64,000 nucleotides of DNA, taken from contig CM073905.1 in assembly GCA_037176705.1 (NCBI GenBank), positions 32,458,986 to 32,522,985 of the forward strand, written 5' to 3'. Each line of letters opens with the position of its first letter. Positions within the stretch are counted from its first letter, which is position 1. The position numbers and the translations under genes were made by a program. Below the pieces are notes generated by a model. It was given only the letters and a program-made list of their open reading frames with translations, was not told where the DNA came from and ran no database searches. Below, piece after piece: positions 31,321-42,495 of this stretch. This stretch comes from Molossus alvarezi. Lineage: Eukaryota; Chordata; Mammalia; Chiroptera; Molossidae.

Positions 31321-32509
31321 ATTCTCTCACCCCACAATTACACCAAGAAAAGCAGCAGCCTAGCCCCCTTCTGGGATTCAGCCCAAACCACAGCGTTTCT
31401 GTCTCAAATGAGCCCTGGCAGGAACCAGCACACTCCAAAGGGGAACATCTATTTATGACTCTGTGGACAAAGTCAAGAGAAACGAACTAGTAATGATGCA
31501 GAACCTTCTAGAAAAGCAGGAAGAGGCTGTACCCCCTTTGCCTACAAGCTTGGTGAGAGCTACAGTTGTAGAAAAGCTACAAGAGATGTGTCCTGAGGAC
31601 TAAGACAAGGAGAAGGAGCCAAAGGAAGAGCTGGCCCAACCTCTCCCCTCCTCCTCCTCGTCTCCGGCTGGTACCTCCCAATGGCTGAGCCCAAGTGGGA
31701 GCTGGAGGCAGCCCATGCGGGTCCGTTTCTGGGGCACCAAGCAGAGCACAGAAGAAGCCAGTGAGGCCTGGGCCAACAGCACCGCTCCGTTCCTGTTTTC
31801 CGTATTTCCCGCACTTGGTACAGGTGGAAATGAGACATTCCGAGAGTCAGATGAAAATACATGCGATATATTGTCCCCCCGGGGTTTCTGGAGTAACTAA
31901 ACCCCAAACTCAACTCCGCGGGCTTCTGTCACCTTCCCAGAGCTCATTTCCAAAAGGAAATGACACCTGGCCCACAGCTCCACCTGCCGCGGCCGCTTCT
32001 CTGAACCTCCAGCTGCCAGGGCTGACGGTAAGCCACAGAAGCACACTGATTTCTCAGGGGAAAGATGGGGAAGTGAGTGCCGAGGTGGCCCACGCTCAGG
32101 AGGAAAACCCGCAGAAAGGCAGGCGAGGTCGGCTGGGAAGGGGGTGGGAGGGCGGGATCGACCTTGGCGGCCACAGCCTTTTCCAAGGAAGAGGAGAGAG
32201 CCCTCAGAACGAACACAGCCAACGGTCAGCTCGAGACCTTCTGGGCTTTGCCTTTGACTTCATTCTCTGCCTCTTGATTTCCTGGGCTAGCAGACAGCTA
32301 TTAATTAGTTTTTGTTCAAGTTAATCCAGCTTTTCATTCACGGCCTTTTTTTTTTTTTTTCTCCCACTAAGCATTTAAGTTTGAAATGTCACTAACAACC
32401 TAGATAATTTAGTGTCCAAACCCTCAATGGCCAGAGACTTATAACTAATGAATAATATGTTCAACCAATTTAATTCTAGAAGCAGCTCATTAACATATCA
32501 AAAGACTTT
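31321..32509. other. single-copy DNA, candidate constrained element
   Basis: No transposon is recognised. A 209-codon plus-strand open frame (31695-32324) shows no domain. From about 32230 to 32480 the sequence becomes AT-balanced with homeodomain-like TTAATTAG words (CTATTAATTAGTTTTTG), typical of conserved enhancers. Confidence 0.45.
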
Positions 32510-32690
32510 CAAATATGCACCCTCTTTGACCCCTAAAATTTCCTGTCTAGCAAATGTGATTTTTTTCCTCTGTGCCCTGAAGAAATCATTATGAATGTGT
32601 ACCGATATTCAGTTAAAAAGGTGCTCAGTGAATTATTGTTGAGGTTAGCCAAGACTGCGAATAATCTAATATTTAACAAAGTAATAATAA
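32510..32690 (+). mobile_element. old L1 3' fragment
   Basis: CCTGAAGAAATCATTATGAA, TGTGTACCGATATTCAG and AAAGGTGCTCAGTGAATTAT follow the L1 late 3' UTR order; an A/T-rich end leads into (AAT)n at about 32682-32705. Confidence 0.55.
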
Positions 32691-32744
32691 TAATAACAAC
32701 AATAATCGTTACTGTGTTATATATTTAGGTTTTTCCCACGTGCC

Positions 32745-32900
32745 CCTGTTTTGAGCACCTTGTCTGTGTTAGGTCATGTGTTTCACGACAATCCCAAGAC
32801 CGCTGCCATTGTTTATCCCAGCTGACAGCTAACCGAACGAAAGCCCAGAGAGGTTAAACAATCTGCCCCACGTCACACAGCACGGAGAACGGCTTCACGG
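32745..32900 (-). repeat. MIR, antisense
   Basis: TTTTGAGCACCTTGTCTGTG, GAAAGCCCAGAGAGGTTAAA, CCACGTCACACAGCACGG are in antisense MIR order. Confidence 0.8.
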
Positions 32901-33421
32901 AGACTCATGTTTAGCATTTGCCAGGCTCAGGGCAGGAGAAAAAGGGGAGGCCTGCAGACCACTTGCAAGGCTATCCGTCAAGCTCACCAACTGTCGAGTC
33001 GTATGTTTTCTATCCTCTGGACAAATACGGTTTCATTACGACCCGTGGCCAGATCCGAATGTCGAACTGTCAGGCTCCTTGGAGTTCTGGGACGGGATGG
33101 GGTGGCGGGGCACGGGCCAGCCTCCTCGCGCTGTCTTCCCACCCCCGGCTCCATCCGCACCGTGAGGGGCCATGTGCGGACGTGTGTGGCCGTGGTAGCC
33201 AGCACATCCGTGTGCCATCAAGACCCGTCCAGCCCTCAGGCCCGGGGCTGCACTCATTGGAGACTGTCTTTCTCAGGGAGACATGCTGGAAAAATGCAGG
33301 CTCAAGTCCTGGAAGCAGATTCAAGGCTACGAGGGCAGGGAATTCCAGGTTCCCAGGAATCTGAGTGTGGACTGAAGGAGACATGAGTTCTATAAGAGTG
33401 TATGTATAAAATAAAATGCTA
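32901..33421. other. single-copy non-coding DNA
   Basis: A 206-codon minus-strand open frame (33690-33070) runs from the microsatellite through the SINE into this block, so it is an artefact. Nothing else is recognised. Confidence 0.4.
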
Positions 33422-33604
33422 TTCTGCTGGGCCGCTGTGGCTGTGGACAGAGCGTTGTCCCATGGACTGAGGTCCCAGCTCAATTCTTGGTCAGGGCACA
33501 TGCCCAGGTTGCGGGCCCGATCCCCAGTGGTGCAGGAGGCAGATGATGGATGTTTCTCTCTCACATCGATGTTTCTATCTCTCTTTCTCTCTAAAAAAAA
33601 AAAA
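33422..33604 (+). repeat. VES SINE, CAATAAA-tail class, partly deleted
   Basis: GGCCGCTGTGGCTGTGGACA is a diverged A-box region. GCCCAGGTTGCGGGCCCGAT and CCCAGTGGTGCAGGAGGC show an internal deletion of a few bases. It ends in 13-14 A residues. Confidence 0.9.
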
Positions 33605-33700
33605 AGTGTGTGTGTGTATATATATTTATATATGTATATACTGAGATCATAAGTATATATATACACACACATATATACATATGCACACACACATAACTAT
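33605..33700. repeat. TG/TA/CA microsatellite
   Basis: GTGTGTGTGTGTATATATAT shifts to ATATATACACACACATATAT and CACACACACATAAC. It follows the SINE A tail directly. Confidence 0.85.
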
Positions 33701-33990
33701 GGAAAGATATTCCAAAAATCATATAGGTGGTGAGAAAGCAGGATATAAAATCATATACATATTGTAATACTTCTGTGAAAAAAAAGATTAGGGTTATGTA
33801 CATAGAAAAACAAAACCAAAAGAATATACAAAAATGTTAATATTCTATCATGGTAATGCTAAGATTTGAGTGATTTTATTTTTACTCTCCTTCCTTATCT
33901 GTATTTTCAGCGTTTCCCATAATAATATGAATTGCTTAATTATTACAGACAACAAAACACAATAAAAGTTATATTTAAAAAATACAGTTC
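33701..33990 (+). mobile_element. L1 3'-end fragment
   Basis: ATGTTAATATTCTATCATGG, TGAGTGATTTTATTTTTACT, TCTGTATTTTCAGCGTTTCC, and AATAAAAGTTATATTTAAAA match the end of an old L1. The VES and TG repeat sit at its 5' side. Confidence 0.8.
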
Positions 33991-34079
33991 TTGCTCACCA
34001 CATTACAAGAGAGTTTTTGGACCCTGTAGGAAACACCAAGATGAGAGAGAGAACAAAGTATGGTAAGGTGAACAAGGCA

Positions 34080-34530
34080 CACACTGCCTGTACACACAGG
34101 AAAACTACCTTTTCCAGCTTCCCTTGCAGCTAGGGTGGAGTCGTGGGACTGAGTTTTAGCCCATGGAAAGTGAGCGGAAGTCATATAAGCCCAAAAGCCT
34201 TTTCCTCTCTCATCTTCTCTTCTCCTGTTACGATCTCCGAGGTTGTGTTCCCGAAGGTATACCTACTCAGTGGTGGAGGGCTGCCCGATTTGCATCATCG
34301 TGAATGAACAGGGTGACCAACATCTTGGCTTACCTGGGACTGAAGGAATTCTGGGTCTCAAGACTTTTAGTTCTAAAAAGTAACAGTCCTGGGGGAAAGC
34401 AGGACAAGTGGGTTGTTTAAATGAGCAAGAAATACAGTTGCATTCTGGTTAGCCTCCGAGATTGATTGATTAACCCGACATAACAGCACAGCCTAGCCTT
34501 TCCAAACCACTACGACAGGAAAAAGCTGCG
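34080..34530 (+). mobile_element. MLT1-type MaLR LTR with an insert
   Basis: CCAGCTTCCCTTGCAGCTAG and GGAAAGTGAGCGGAAGTCAT mark the LTR 5' part; CATAACAGCACAGCCTAGCC marks the 3' end. A fold-back insert (34309-34417) separates them. No coding remnant. Confidence 0.6.
34309..34417. mobile_element. fold-back hAT-like insert
   Basis: It begins CAGGGTGACCAAC. Inner arms ACCTGGGACTG (near 34332-34342) and CAGTCCTGGG (near 34384-34393) are inverted copies. Flanks TGAATGAA and TAAATGAG agree at six of eight positions, as an 8-bp hAT target duplication would. The right terminus is eroded, so the boundary is approximate. Confidence 0.5.
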
Positions 34531-34559
34531 ACATTAAAGGCTAAATGTCCAGCCTGATG

Positions 34560-34760
34560 CTCAGCTGCTGCTCTCTATTTACCTTTGTGACCTCTGACAC
34601 TTCCCTTGATCTCGCCGGACAACAGTTCTTTAACCCACACACAAGAGATGACAACAGGGGCAGGGGATGGGAATAAAAAATAAAAATAACCCTACCCCAT
34701 GGTGTCACTGTGCAAGTTAAATAAAATGTAATTCTAAAACTGTGAAGAATCTCTGTAGCT
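34560..34760 (+). repeat. MIR fragment
   Basis: TATTTACCTTTGTGACCTCT, GATCTCGCCGGACAACAG and CACTGTGCAAGTTAAATAAA follow MIR order, diverged. Confidence 0.45.
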
Positions 34761-35309
34761 ATCAATCACTGGGCAAATGTGAATATTTATAATTATTAAA
34801 ATGTAAAATCAGAGTCTAATTGAGGGAGACAGACTTCAATACAGCTAATTTGAAAGACAGAAAATTGATACTGAAATTGTGATGAAAATTAATGCTCGAT
34901 AGCAAAGCAAAGGTAGAGATGAATTCTAATGGGGTGATAGGAAAATGAGGAGCTGGAGAAGCTTCTTGGAAAGCGCAGTAGTTTGGAGGTTTTAAGAATC
35001 AAGACAGGGTGTGGAAGGAAGGGAAATGCCTGTGGATAGGCAGGTGCTTCTTGAATCTCAGTCATATGTGGACTCTCTGTTATGGGGCTCTTGCTTAAAT
35101 GCTGAAGATGAATTGATGAAGAAGGCAAAGTTCCTATCCCCAGAAGATGGAACATAATATGAACGGATAGATGAAGAAAAGTAAGATGAATGTTCAGACA
35201 AATGAATAGTGTAGTAAATTTTTTTTTTCCCTCATGGTTTTGGCCACCTAGCATCATTTAAAAAACTCTTCTGTATTTACAGAATGTCTACATTATAAGC
35301 CCCTCCTTC
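34761..35309. other. single-copy AT-rich DNA
   Basis: A T run lies at 35219-35229. No family is recognised. Confidence 0.4.
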
Positions 35310-35738
35310 TCAAGGTGTAAGTTAGCCTTGTTTACCAGCCTCCTTTGCAGCTAGGTGTTTGGCCTAGGCTCCACCAATCAGGCACCTCGAACATGAAAGA
35401 GTGGCCTGCATAAAATCCATCATCTGGTGAGGGTGTAGGTGAAGGTGTCCAAATTTTAAAGTGAGCAGTTTCCAGCATGTGGGTGCTCGTGTCCCTGCTG
35501 AAAACTGAAGTGTTTGAATGAGCTGCAGTGTTGGTGCCAAGAGAGAGATTACATGGTTCCCTGGGCAACTATCACAGTGGGCTTTGGGGATGATTCTTGG
35601 TTGTCTATGCCATAAGCTTATCTCTATGACCCTCCTAGAGATTCTGTGAGTCACCTAGTATCTTTTAACAAATGTATACTGTGCTCTGACCAGCTATATT
35701 GCATTCTGTGGTTTGCAACCAAGAATACTGACTAGGTA
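35310..35738 (+). mobile_element. LTR-like old repeat, MLT type
   Basis: It opens with CCAGCCTCCTTTGCAGCTAG, the same motif seen in the LTR at 34106, and ends with GTGCTCTGACCAGC and GGTTTGCAACCAAGAATACT. The exact family is uncertain. Confidence 0.45.
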
Positions 35739-35744
35739 GACAGA

Positions 35745-35805
35745 ATAACAAATTAAATAGATAGATCAGATCGACAGATAGATGAATAGATCTATCTACC
35801 CGGAT
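35745..35805. repeat. imperfect (GATA)n
   Basis: ATAGATAGATCAGATCGACA and GATAGATGAATAGATC form an interrupted tetranucleotide repeat. Confidence 0.8.
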
Positions 35806-35830
35806 GACAATTAACCGGACATAATTTTTT

Positions 35831-36020
35831 AAATAGTTTTTCTTTACTGATTTTCAGAGAGAGAAACATCGATGAGAGAGAACATCGATTGGCCGCCTCC
35901 TGCATGCCCCCCACTGGGGATCGAGCCCACAAACTGGGCATGTGCCCTGACCAGGAATCGAACCGGCGACCTTTTGGTGTACGGCTCCATGCTCAACCAC
36001 TGCGCCACACCAGCCGGGCT
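35831..36020 (-). repeat. VES SINE, CAATAAA-tail class
   Basis: The plus strand shows TTTACTGATTTTCAGAGAG, AACATCGATGAGAGAGAACA, ATCGAACCGGCGACC (antisense B box) and CACACCAGCCGGGC. Imperfect target duplications GGACATAATTTTTT (35817-35830) and GGATGTAATATTTTTT (36021-36036). Confidence 0.95.
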
Positions 36021-36036
36021 GGATGTAATATTTTTT

Positions 36037-37955
36037 AAACCCTACTGTCTGAAGGCATTGAGAGTGACCCAAAGCGGCAGATTCCGGAGAGAGCCGACAC
36101 TGGGACGAAAGGGACTTCCTTGCACACGCTTACCGTTTGCACTGCTCCTAGCTTGAGAGCTATCATCACTCCGCACCAGCCCCAGAAAAGGAACACCCAG
36201 AGAGGGAGAGCCCCAGATGGTGACATCAGCTCTGCCCAAACCTCCGGCTGACCTCGGAGCCACGCAGACAGGTGTAGCCTCCAAGCAGCCTCCAAAGGCT
36301 ATCGGGACTGAACTGGGTTTGAGCTGCGACCGGTGGAAGAAGAGCCAGTACTTGTAGTTCAGCGGCACAGGACAGACGTCCGGATCTCCATACTGCGACA
36401 CTGATGATGTCACAAAATCCCCCAAAGGACAAGTGGGCTGCCTGGCCTGAAACAAACCACCATTCATCGATCCCACGGGTCTTGATGGAGCCCTCTCGTG
36501 TGCCAGGACGCTGGGGATGCCATTGCGTGCCCAGGTGTGTTCACGCACTGACCGGTATCTGTGGACGCGCCTCCTGTGTGTCAGCTGCTCCACCGGACTG
36601 GAACAGAGTGATGTCACATGTCACCCTCAGGAGCTGATCTTCTTGCAGGAAAGGCACTAGTAAAAAAGTAATGGCACAATTCCTTCATTAAGACCGATCG
36701 GGATGCGCGTCACGAAGAATTTCAGGGGCGGGCAGGGTGCAGCACGCTGCTCCCCAGAACCCCCAGGGAGCTTGGAAGACCTGTGTCATCTCGTTAGCGC
36801 TGAACGAGACGATGGCGCTGAGCACATTGACCTCTTGCCCCTCCGTAGCCCTCCAAAGGCCCCGCAGCTCCTATGTTGTGCTTTTCACACATTCCTTCGT
36901 GTTAGGAATTGTTTTTCCATAAAGAAGAAAAGCAAAGCGGCAGGAAACACCCCCCCTCCCCGCCCCATGATTACATAACTCCAAGAAAGCCTTCCAAGAC
37001 GTGTCCTGTAACTCCACCAAACCTATAAACTTCTTGAAGCGCAGCTGGCAACTACGTGTATGCCCGGAGCACATAAAACGCTCCGTGGCTGGGTGTCCCA
37101 GCCATCTGAAGTCATATAAAAATGTCTGGGCCCCGAGATCTACCCCACAGAAGCTGCTAGCTCAGACGGCAGCTCCCCCGAACAGCGCCGCGTTGGAAAT
37201 CCTCGTTGGCCAAGGAGGGTCATCGTGGGGAAGGGAAGTCGGAAGTAGGCCTCAGGGCCCCAGGGGGACGGGGTGGGACAAACAGAGGTGTAAACTCCAG
37301 TCCTGGCGGTTGCTGGGGGGAGAGGGGATTACTTGGAGGAAGTTGCGCCGGAAAATGTAGCTCCGAGGAGGCGGCTGATGGTAAAATCAGTCTGTAGTGT
37401 GGGCAGGCAGCGAGGCCGGGGAGGCAGAGGGGTGTGAAAAAAACGAACTCTGAGTCAGAGTTTGCAAGAACCGTGCCAGGCATCTTGGGTGGTAGACCGG
37501 GGCATACGGTATAAACACGGGAGGAGACGCAGACGAGAGGTCTGGAGGTGGGAGAGAAGCAGAGCTCAGCAGCCCGAAGAAGGACTGTCCTTTGTAGCAA
37601 CAGCCACCTGTTGTTGGGGACCTGAGGACCTGGGGACCTCAGCTGCCACCGCCCCACTAACGCCTAAGGATTGTGGGAAGCCACCATGGGAACGAGAGAG
37701 GAGGATGTTCTACCCAAAGCAGAAAATGGTGACGTGTCATGTGCCCCTCCTCCTAACCCAAGTGGTGTTGATGGAACCAGCTGGTAAAGGGGCAGGAGGC
37801 TGCCCAGGTGCTCAGAGACCCTCCGGCGTCACATGATCAGAACAGCAGCAGACGGGAGATTGCCTAGTGGGGCTAAAGCCAGAGAGAGCTCACGAGATGA
37901 AAGAAAGCAAATGTGAGGGTTCTACATGGAGACCCAGAAGCCACTGGGTATTGAC
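36037..37955. other. single-copy non-coding DNA
   Basis: Nearly 2 kb with no transposon recognised. Overlapping open frames up to about 190 codons occur on the minus strand near 36042-36617 without domains. C runs near 36949-36964. Confidence 0.45.
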
Positions 37956-37975
37956 CAAGAGTCACTGTACTTTTA

Positions 37976-38089
37976 TTTATTTTTATTTATTTACTTATTT
38001 ATGTTGGTACTTGCCCCTAGCGGGAACCGAACCCGGGACCCTCTGGTCCGCAGGCCGATGCTCCAACCGCTGAGCCAAACCTGCCAGGG
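37976..38089 (-). repeat. short tRNA-only VES-type SINE
   Basis: The body is 84 nt (38006-38089): antisense B box GGGAACCGAACCCGGG and A box CGCTGAGCCAAACC. A 30-nt TTTAT-rich tail follows. The rest of VES is absent. A perfect 20-bp target duplication, CAAGAGTCACTGTACTTTTA, lies at 37956-37975 and 38090-38109, so the short form was itself retroposed. Confidence 0.95.
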
Positions 38090-38109
38090 CAAGAGTCACT
38101 GTACTTTTA

Positions 38110-38734
38110 AACTTCCGAACCCACTGCCCCGGACCTGGACTTACCTGCTGAAATGTATAAGCACCAAGGGGTCAGGGCTGCGGCCCCGGGGGCAGAACAC
38201 CAGGGCCTGGGCCCTCGGCCCTCCCTCGGGGGTGTAGGCCAGACTGCGGCCCCTCAGGCTCAGTGGAAGGCACTGGAAACTAGCGCCCAGGCCTGCGTCC
38301 CTCCTGGGGGCTCCCATCTGCTGGGAGGGAGAACAAGGCACATGCGGAGATGCCGGGAGGAGGGGTTATTCTTTTCCTTCTAACTTGAGGCTGACCTCAA
38401 TGCGTGTTTATGCTCAGGGTAGAAGGAAACAGAGCAGATTTTTAAAGATAATCTTTTTATTAGTTGAGTAATAGCTAATAATAACCACCACTAGCGAACC
38501 TGAAGGTATTTCCAGGGCGTTATATTGTAAGCGGCAAGGAGAATGTATTAACATAGTTCCTTGTATGTGCATAAACTATTTCTAGGACAAATAAGAAATC
38601 AATAGAACTGACAGTCCCTGAGGGGAGGAAAACTGGGTGTCTGGGGGCCGCGGCCAGAGGCCTTTTACTCTCCTCCCCTTTTAAACGTGTGATTTTTCAA
38701 CCATGGGAATGTTTTTCCTACTCAAAAATAGCTT
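38110..38734. other. single-copy non-coding DNA
   Basis: GC-rich to 38330, AT-rich after 38430. No family is recognised. Confidence 0.4.
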
Positions 38735-38840
38735 TTAGACGGAGTGCTACTATTTGCCAAGGCCTACTGTGTGCCAGGCACTGAGATTTAGAGATGAATG
38801 CTATAAAATCATGGCCGTGCCATCCGATCGGCGGGCAGGG
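38735..38840 (-). mobile_element. L2-like 3' piece, antisense
   Basis: GCCTACTGTGTGCCAGGCAC followed by TGAGATTTAGAGATGAATGC matches the antisense L2 terminus. Confidence 0.5.
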
Positions 38841-38949
38841 ATACCGTTAGCTATGCTGCAGCATAGAGGGCAGAGCGCAGAGGTGACAGAGCAGGGCTGG
38901 CGGGACCCTGCCCTCCCCGGGTTCCAGGCAACAGACTGACACTTCAGAA

Positions 38950-39275
38950 CCTGGTTCGTTCACTTCCTTAATGTGTGAGCTTAAATGAGTCGTTAAGCCT
39001 CTCGACCTGTTTCTTTGCTTCAAAAGTGAGAACCATGATGGTAAAGAAGAGTGAGAAGGAGGAGGAGAAGGAGCAGGAAGGGAAAGTAAGTGATGAGGAC
39101 ATGGTGATGGTGATGGTGATGATGATGATGGCGGGGGTGATACTGAAGGATGAGAAGGAAGAGGAGATGAAGAAGAAGGGACGACAATGTCAATGGATTG
39201 TTGGGAGGATTAAGTGAGATAATTTGTATAAAGCTCTCAGCACGGAGTCTGACACAAGTCGTCAAGTCATCCATG
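38950..39275 (+). repeat. MIR split by an expanded microsatellite
   Basis: The 5' MIR part (GTGAGCTTAAATGAGTCG, GCCTCTCGACCTGTTTC) and 3' part (GGATTAAGTGAGATAATTTG, AGCTCTCAGCACGGAG) flank 39030-39190, which is GAG/GAA and GATGGT repeat. The microsatellite lies where MIR has its GATAATAAT stretch. Confidence 0.7.
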
Positions 39276-39319
39276 GCCGTGATGAATAAGAGGACGAACA
39301 GGAATGATGGTAGGGTGAC

Positions 39320-39520
39320 TCGGAGACTCAGGGAGTGATTAATTCTGGTTGGAGGACCGGTGAAAGCTTGGTAGAGATGAGGCATTTGAGCTGGCTCTTA
39401 ACAGACAGAAGGACGGGTCAGATTTCAGCATCCGTAGGAGGACAATCAACAGGCAGAGCAGCCCAGGCAAAGGCTTGGAGCTCAGTTGGCACAGTTGGAC
39501 TCTTGTGGGCTTTGGTCCAT
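39320..39520 (-). mobile_element. possible antisense L2
   Basis: GAGGCATTTGAGCTGGCTCT, CCAGGCAAAGGCTTGGAGC and GTGGGCTTTGGTCCATAG resemble antisense L2 upstream of its terminus. Diverged. Confidence 0.4.
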
Positions 39521-40583
39521 AGAGTGGGGCTTAGAACCAGGTGGGAGGAGCGGCCAGGAGTGAGAGGGTGATTTAAATGGAAGATGTCAGATCCTGGGGT
39601 GCCTCGGAGGCTGTAACAATGCTTTCTTGCCTTTCTGTCCTCCTGGCTTAACACCTGGCCGTCTTCTTGTCAAATCAAATCCACCCCCACCTTGATGAGG
39701 TGTTTCGTGTGTGCAAGACACACGGAGGGGACGGACTCACTCTGCTGAGGGCGGATAGGGTGCTTTTTCCATTATATTTCTCTTTGTTTGTCTTTAATAA
39801 TATGCGAGATAATTCCGTGTCTGTATTGCTTATACTGCTGCTGGCCAAGTCTTCTGCTACTTTTATCGATGCGTCCTGGTGATTGATTGAGTGGTACTGT
39901 TGTTCCATCTCTGTTCTGTTTGCTTCGGGTCTTTGGGTCTTGGGGGTGGTGACACCTTTGTGGGTAGGACTTGCCTTATGACTCTGGTTACAATAAAAAT
40001 GGGATGTGGACCATGTTATGTTGGGATAGCATTTTATTATAGGTGGTTATTCCTCTAGCAGTGAATTAAGCTTCTTCTTACCTGACTTGTATGTACAATA
40101 ATAGTTACTAGATGCGTGAGGGATTCAGCCCTATCATGTGAGTTTCTTATTGTTCTTCAAACACCTAGATCAGGTTGACTGGGGTTCTTAAGTATCCTCC
40201 CTTTAAAATGTTACCATTTGCAGTTACTAAATATCTCTTAACTGGCAGTGTTTTGACATTGGGGCAGTTAAAATTCCTAGAGTAAGAAATGAATGAATCT
40301 GTACAAGACTCCAAACATAGATACTACCTGATTTTACATGTTTGTGTTCCTCACAATGCCCTTTTCCCCAGGGGGTGCTTTTGTTTGGTATATGTTAACA
40401 TTTTGAGTAGGAGAGATTTAAGCTGCAAGACTAAAAAATAATAATGCTAATTGTATCTACGTTCTGGACGGATGTTCCCTGTAAGCATTTTTTAAGAAGG
40501 ATTTTTCTGCCAGGTGGTGACATTGAAGATGATGTTGATAGTGACACTGCTGATGATAAGGAAGTTCGGAGACACAGCACTGA
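39521..40583. other. AT-rich single-copy DNA
   Basis: From about 39650 to 40500 the block is AT-rich, CpG-poor and repeat-free, unlike its neighbours. It could be an old untranslated exon, a conserved element or an unrecognised ancient repeat. No open frame supports coding. Confidence 0.4.
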
Positions 40584-40740
40584 CTGTTAATGGCTCTTTC
40601 GGGCCTGGGTTCAAATCTTGATGTGCCCTTTACTAGCTGCGTGAACTGGACCAGTGCGCTGACCTTTCTGAGCCTCCAGTTCTCAGAATAAAATAGAAAT
40701 AGTTCTTCCGCCTCCTTGGTGTTGTTGGAGAGATGATGAA
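40584..40740 (+). repeat. MIR fragment
   Basis: GGCCTGGGTTCAAATCTTGA, TTACTAGCTGCGTGAACTGG and TCTGAGCCTCCAGTTCTCAG follow MIR order. Confidence 0.85.
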
Positions 40741-41069
40741 GAAGTCACATCTTGGAGCCAATGCTGACACTTCAATGGAGCCTTCCGGGAGAACTGTCTT
40801 TAAAAGGCACCGGGGGCTTAGTCCTGGCTCAGCAGGAAAGAGCTCGGACATCAATTAGTGATGCCTGCTACGGGTCCCAGAGGGGGAAATGGCCCCCCAA
40901 AGGGCTCCAATCTGCAAACTGCAGTGTAGAGAAAGGCAACTCTAAAAAGGTAAAGGACTCACACATTATAAACCCAGCAGCATCAACGGTTTTCACACGG
41001 ACTTCCTGGAAGTTGTTTCTCTTCCCAATTATACGTTATGTGTATGTGTTCATATATGTGTATGTCTAC
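40741..41069. other. single-copy non-coding DNA
   Basis: Nothing recognised. A 234-codon plus-strand open frame (40752-41456) crosses the TATC repeat and is not a gene candidate. Confidence 0.4.
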
Positions 41070-41172
41070 TGTCTATCTTATTTATCTTATCTATCTATCT
41101 ATCTATCATCTGTTATCATTTATCTATCATCTATCTATCCTCTATCTATCCTCTATCTATCTATCTATCCAT
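41070..41172. repeat. (TATC)n microsatellite
   Basis: Repeated TATC/CTAT units with TATCATC and CTATCCT interruptions over about 100 bp. Confidence 0.92.
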
Positions 41173-42427
41173 TGCCTGTTGAGAAAGAGTTTAAAGCAAC
41201 CCCCAGCATGAACGAGATAGGTTTCCATAAAGGCACGGTTTTAATTGTTGGGTTCACACCCATTTGGGAAGCTGGCACTGTCCACATCCTGCTGGCTCTG
41301 GCCTCCCAACCTCAGGAAGTCACCCTACACCTTGTGTCCTGGTCCTGCGTCTGGTGGGCCTGTCCCCCCTCCCTCTGGGACTCTGCCATCCTGAGCCCTA
41401 GACCTCAGCTAGGCCTGCCTCTGGCGGGAAGGGGCAACTTCCTTTGGCCAAACTGAGAACTTGAAGGATGTTTCTTTTATTGTTGGACTGGGTTTCCTGG
41501 GTGGTTAGAGATGATTAATTCTTAGCAAAACGTACTCCTCGCTCCTTCAGAGAAGGAATTGCTACACGCGTGTGCATGTGTGGGTGAGTGTCGTGAAGGT
41601 GTGGTGTACAAACATTTAATATATATTTCCAAAAGCCTTCTTTGACATCAAATGACTCTTGCAAAACAACATGTTGATGAGTTAAGTGTCACTGAGTCAG
41701 AAACATGTGGTTTAAATTCCCTCCAAATACCCTGGGGTTTAAAACGAGGAGCAAAAGGTACTCGGAGGGGGGGAAAAATCGCATTTTGGGTCTTGCTGAA
41801 GCTAAATCATTTGAAAAATAGTTTAAGATGTTTGCTAAATCCCAGACGCAGCTCGGCTCCCACCCCGCGGCGACGTCAGAGTGGCCCTTCAGATGCGCGG
41901 AAGCCTGGTCCTAATTTCTTGCACATGTGGTCAAAACATCTTCGCGGACTCTCAAGCCACTGTTCATGGAAACTCAGCATTTGGGGACTTTTTTTAACAT
42001 CTCATTTGCATAACAATGGCCACAGGCCCAGCTTTCTCTCCCTCTCCCTCCGCACTGCCTGGCCTGCTCTGTGACCCCATTTCTCGGCCGCAGAGCCCTG
42101 TGGAGTCATCTTTTCTCTCCTGGCTGATGGGTTTCCGGGCGGGCCTGCACTCCCCGCTCTGCTGGCTCTGTCTTCCCGCTGGGGACACGCTCTGGCCTGA
42201 GGGTGCACGCGTGGGCCGTGGGGTCTCACTCCCAGGGCTTCGCTGGACCCCTCCGGCCACTCCCGAAACCGCTGCAATGCCCCCGCCAGAGCGGCTGGGC
42301 CACCCCCGGAGCTGGGCTCACCAGGCACGGCTCCCAGTGGCTCCAAGGTCCTTTGGGGTCTCTCTCCAGCTGCGCCGATTCAACCAAACCGTCCAGAATG
42401 GAGCTGGGAAAGTTCTAGAACAGTGGT
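41173..42427. other. single-copy DNA, candidate constrained element
   Basis: The part near 41640-42000 contains TGAGTCAG (AP-1-like), AACATGTGGTTTAAATTCCC and CATTTGAAAAATAG with no repeat identity, and looks constrained. From 42010 on the DNA is GC-rich. Open frames on both strands lack domains. Confidence 0.45.
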
Positions 42428-42495
42428 TTTCCATGATAGTAGAATCACCCCTAAGGGGAGTGTCAGAATTTTCTGGGGATGTCCTTGAACTGTCT
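42428..42495 (+). mobile_element. possible MER5-like fragment
   Basis: CAGTGGTTTTCCATGATAGT and AGAATCACCCC resemble the 5' end of MER5-type hAT elements. The other end is not found. Confidence 0.35.

Noticed and set aside
33070..33690. 206-codon minus-strand frame
   Set aside because: It runs through a microsatellite and a VES SINE; the first part is repeat translation.
40752..41456. 234-codon plus-strand frame
   Set aside because: It crosses the TATC microsatellite, whose Tyr/Leu/Ser repeat keeps the frame open, and has no domain.
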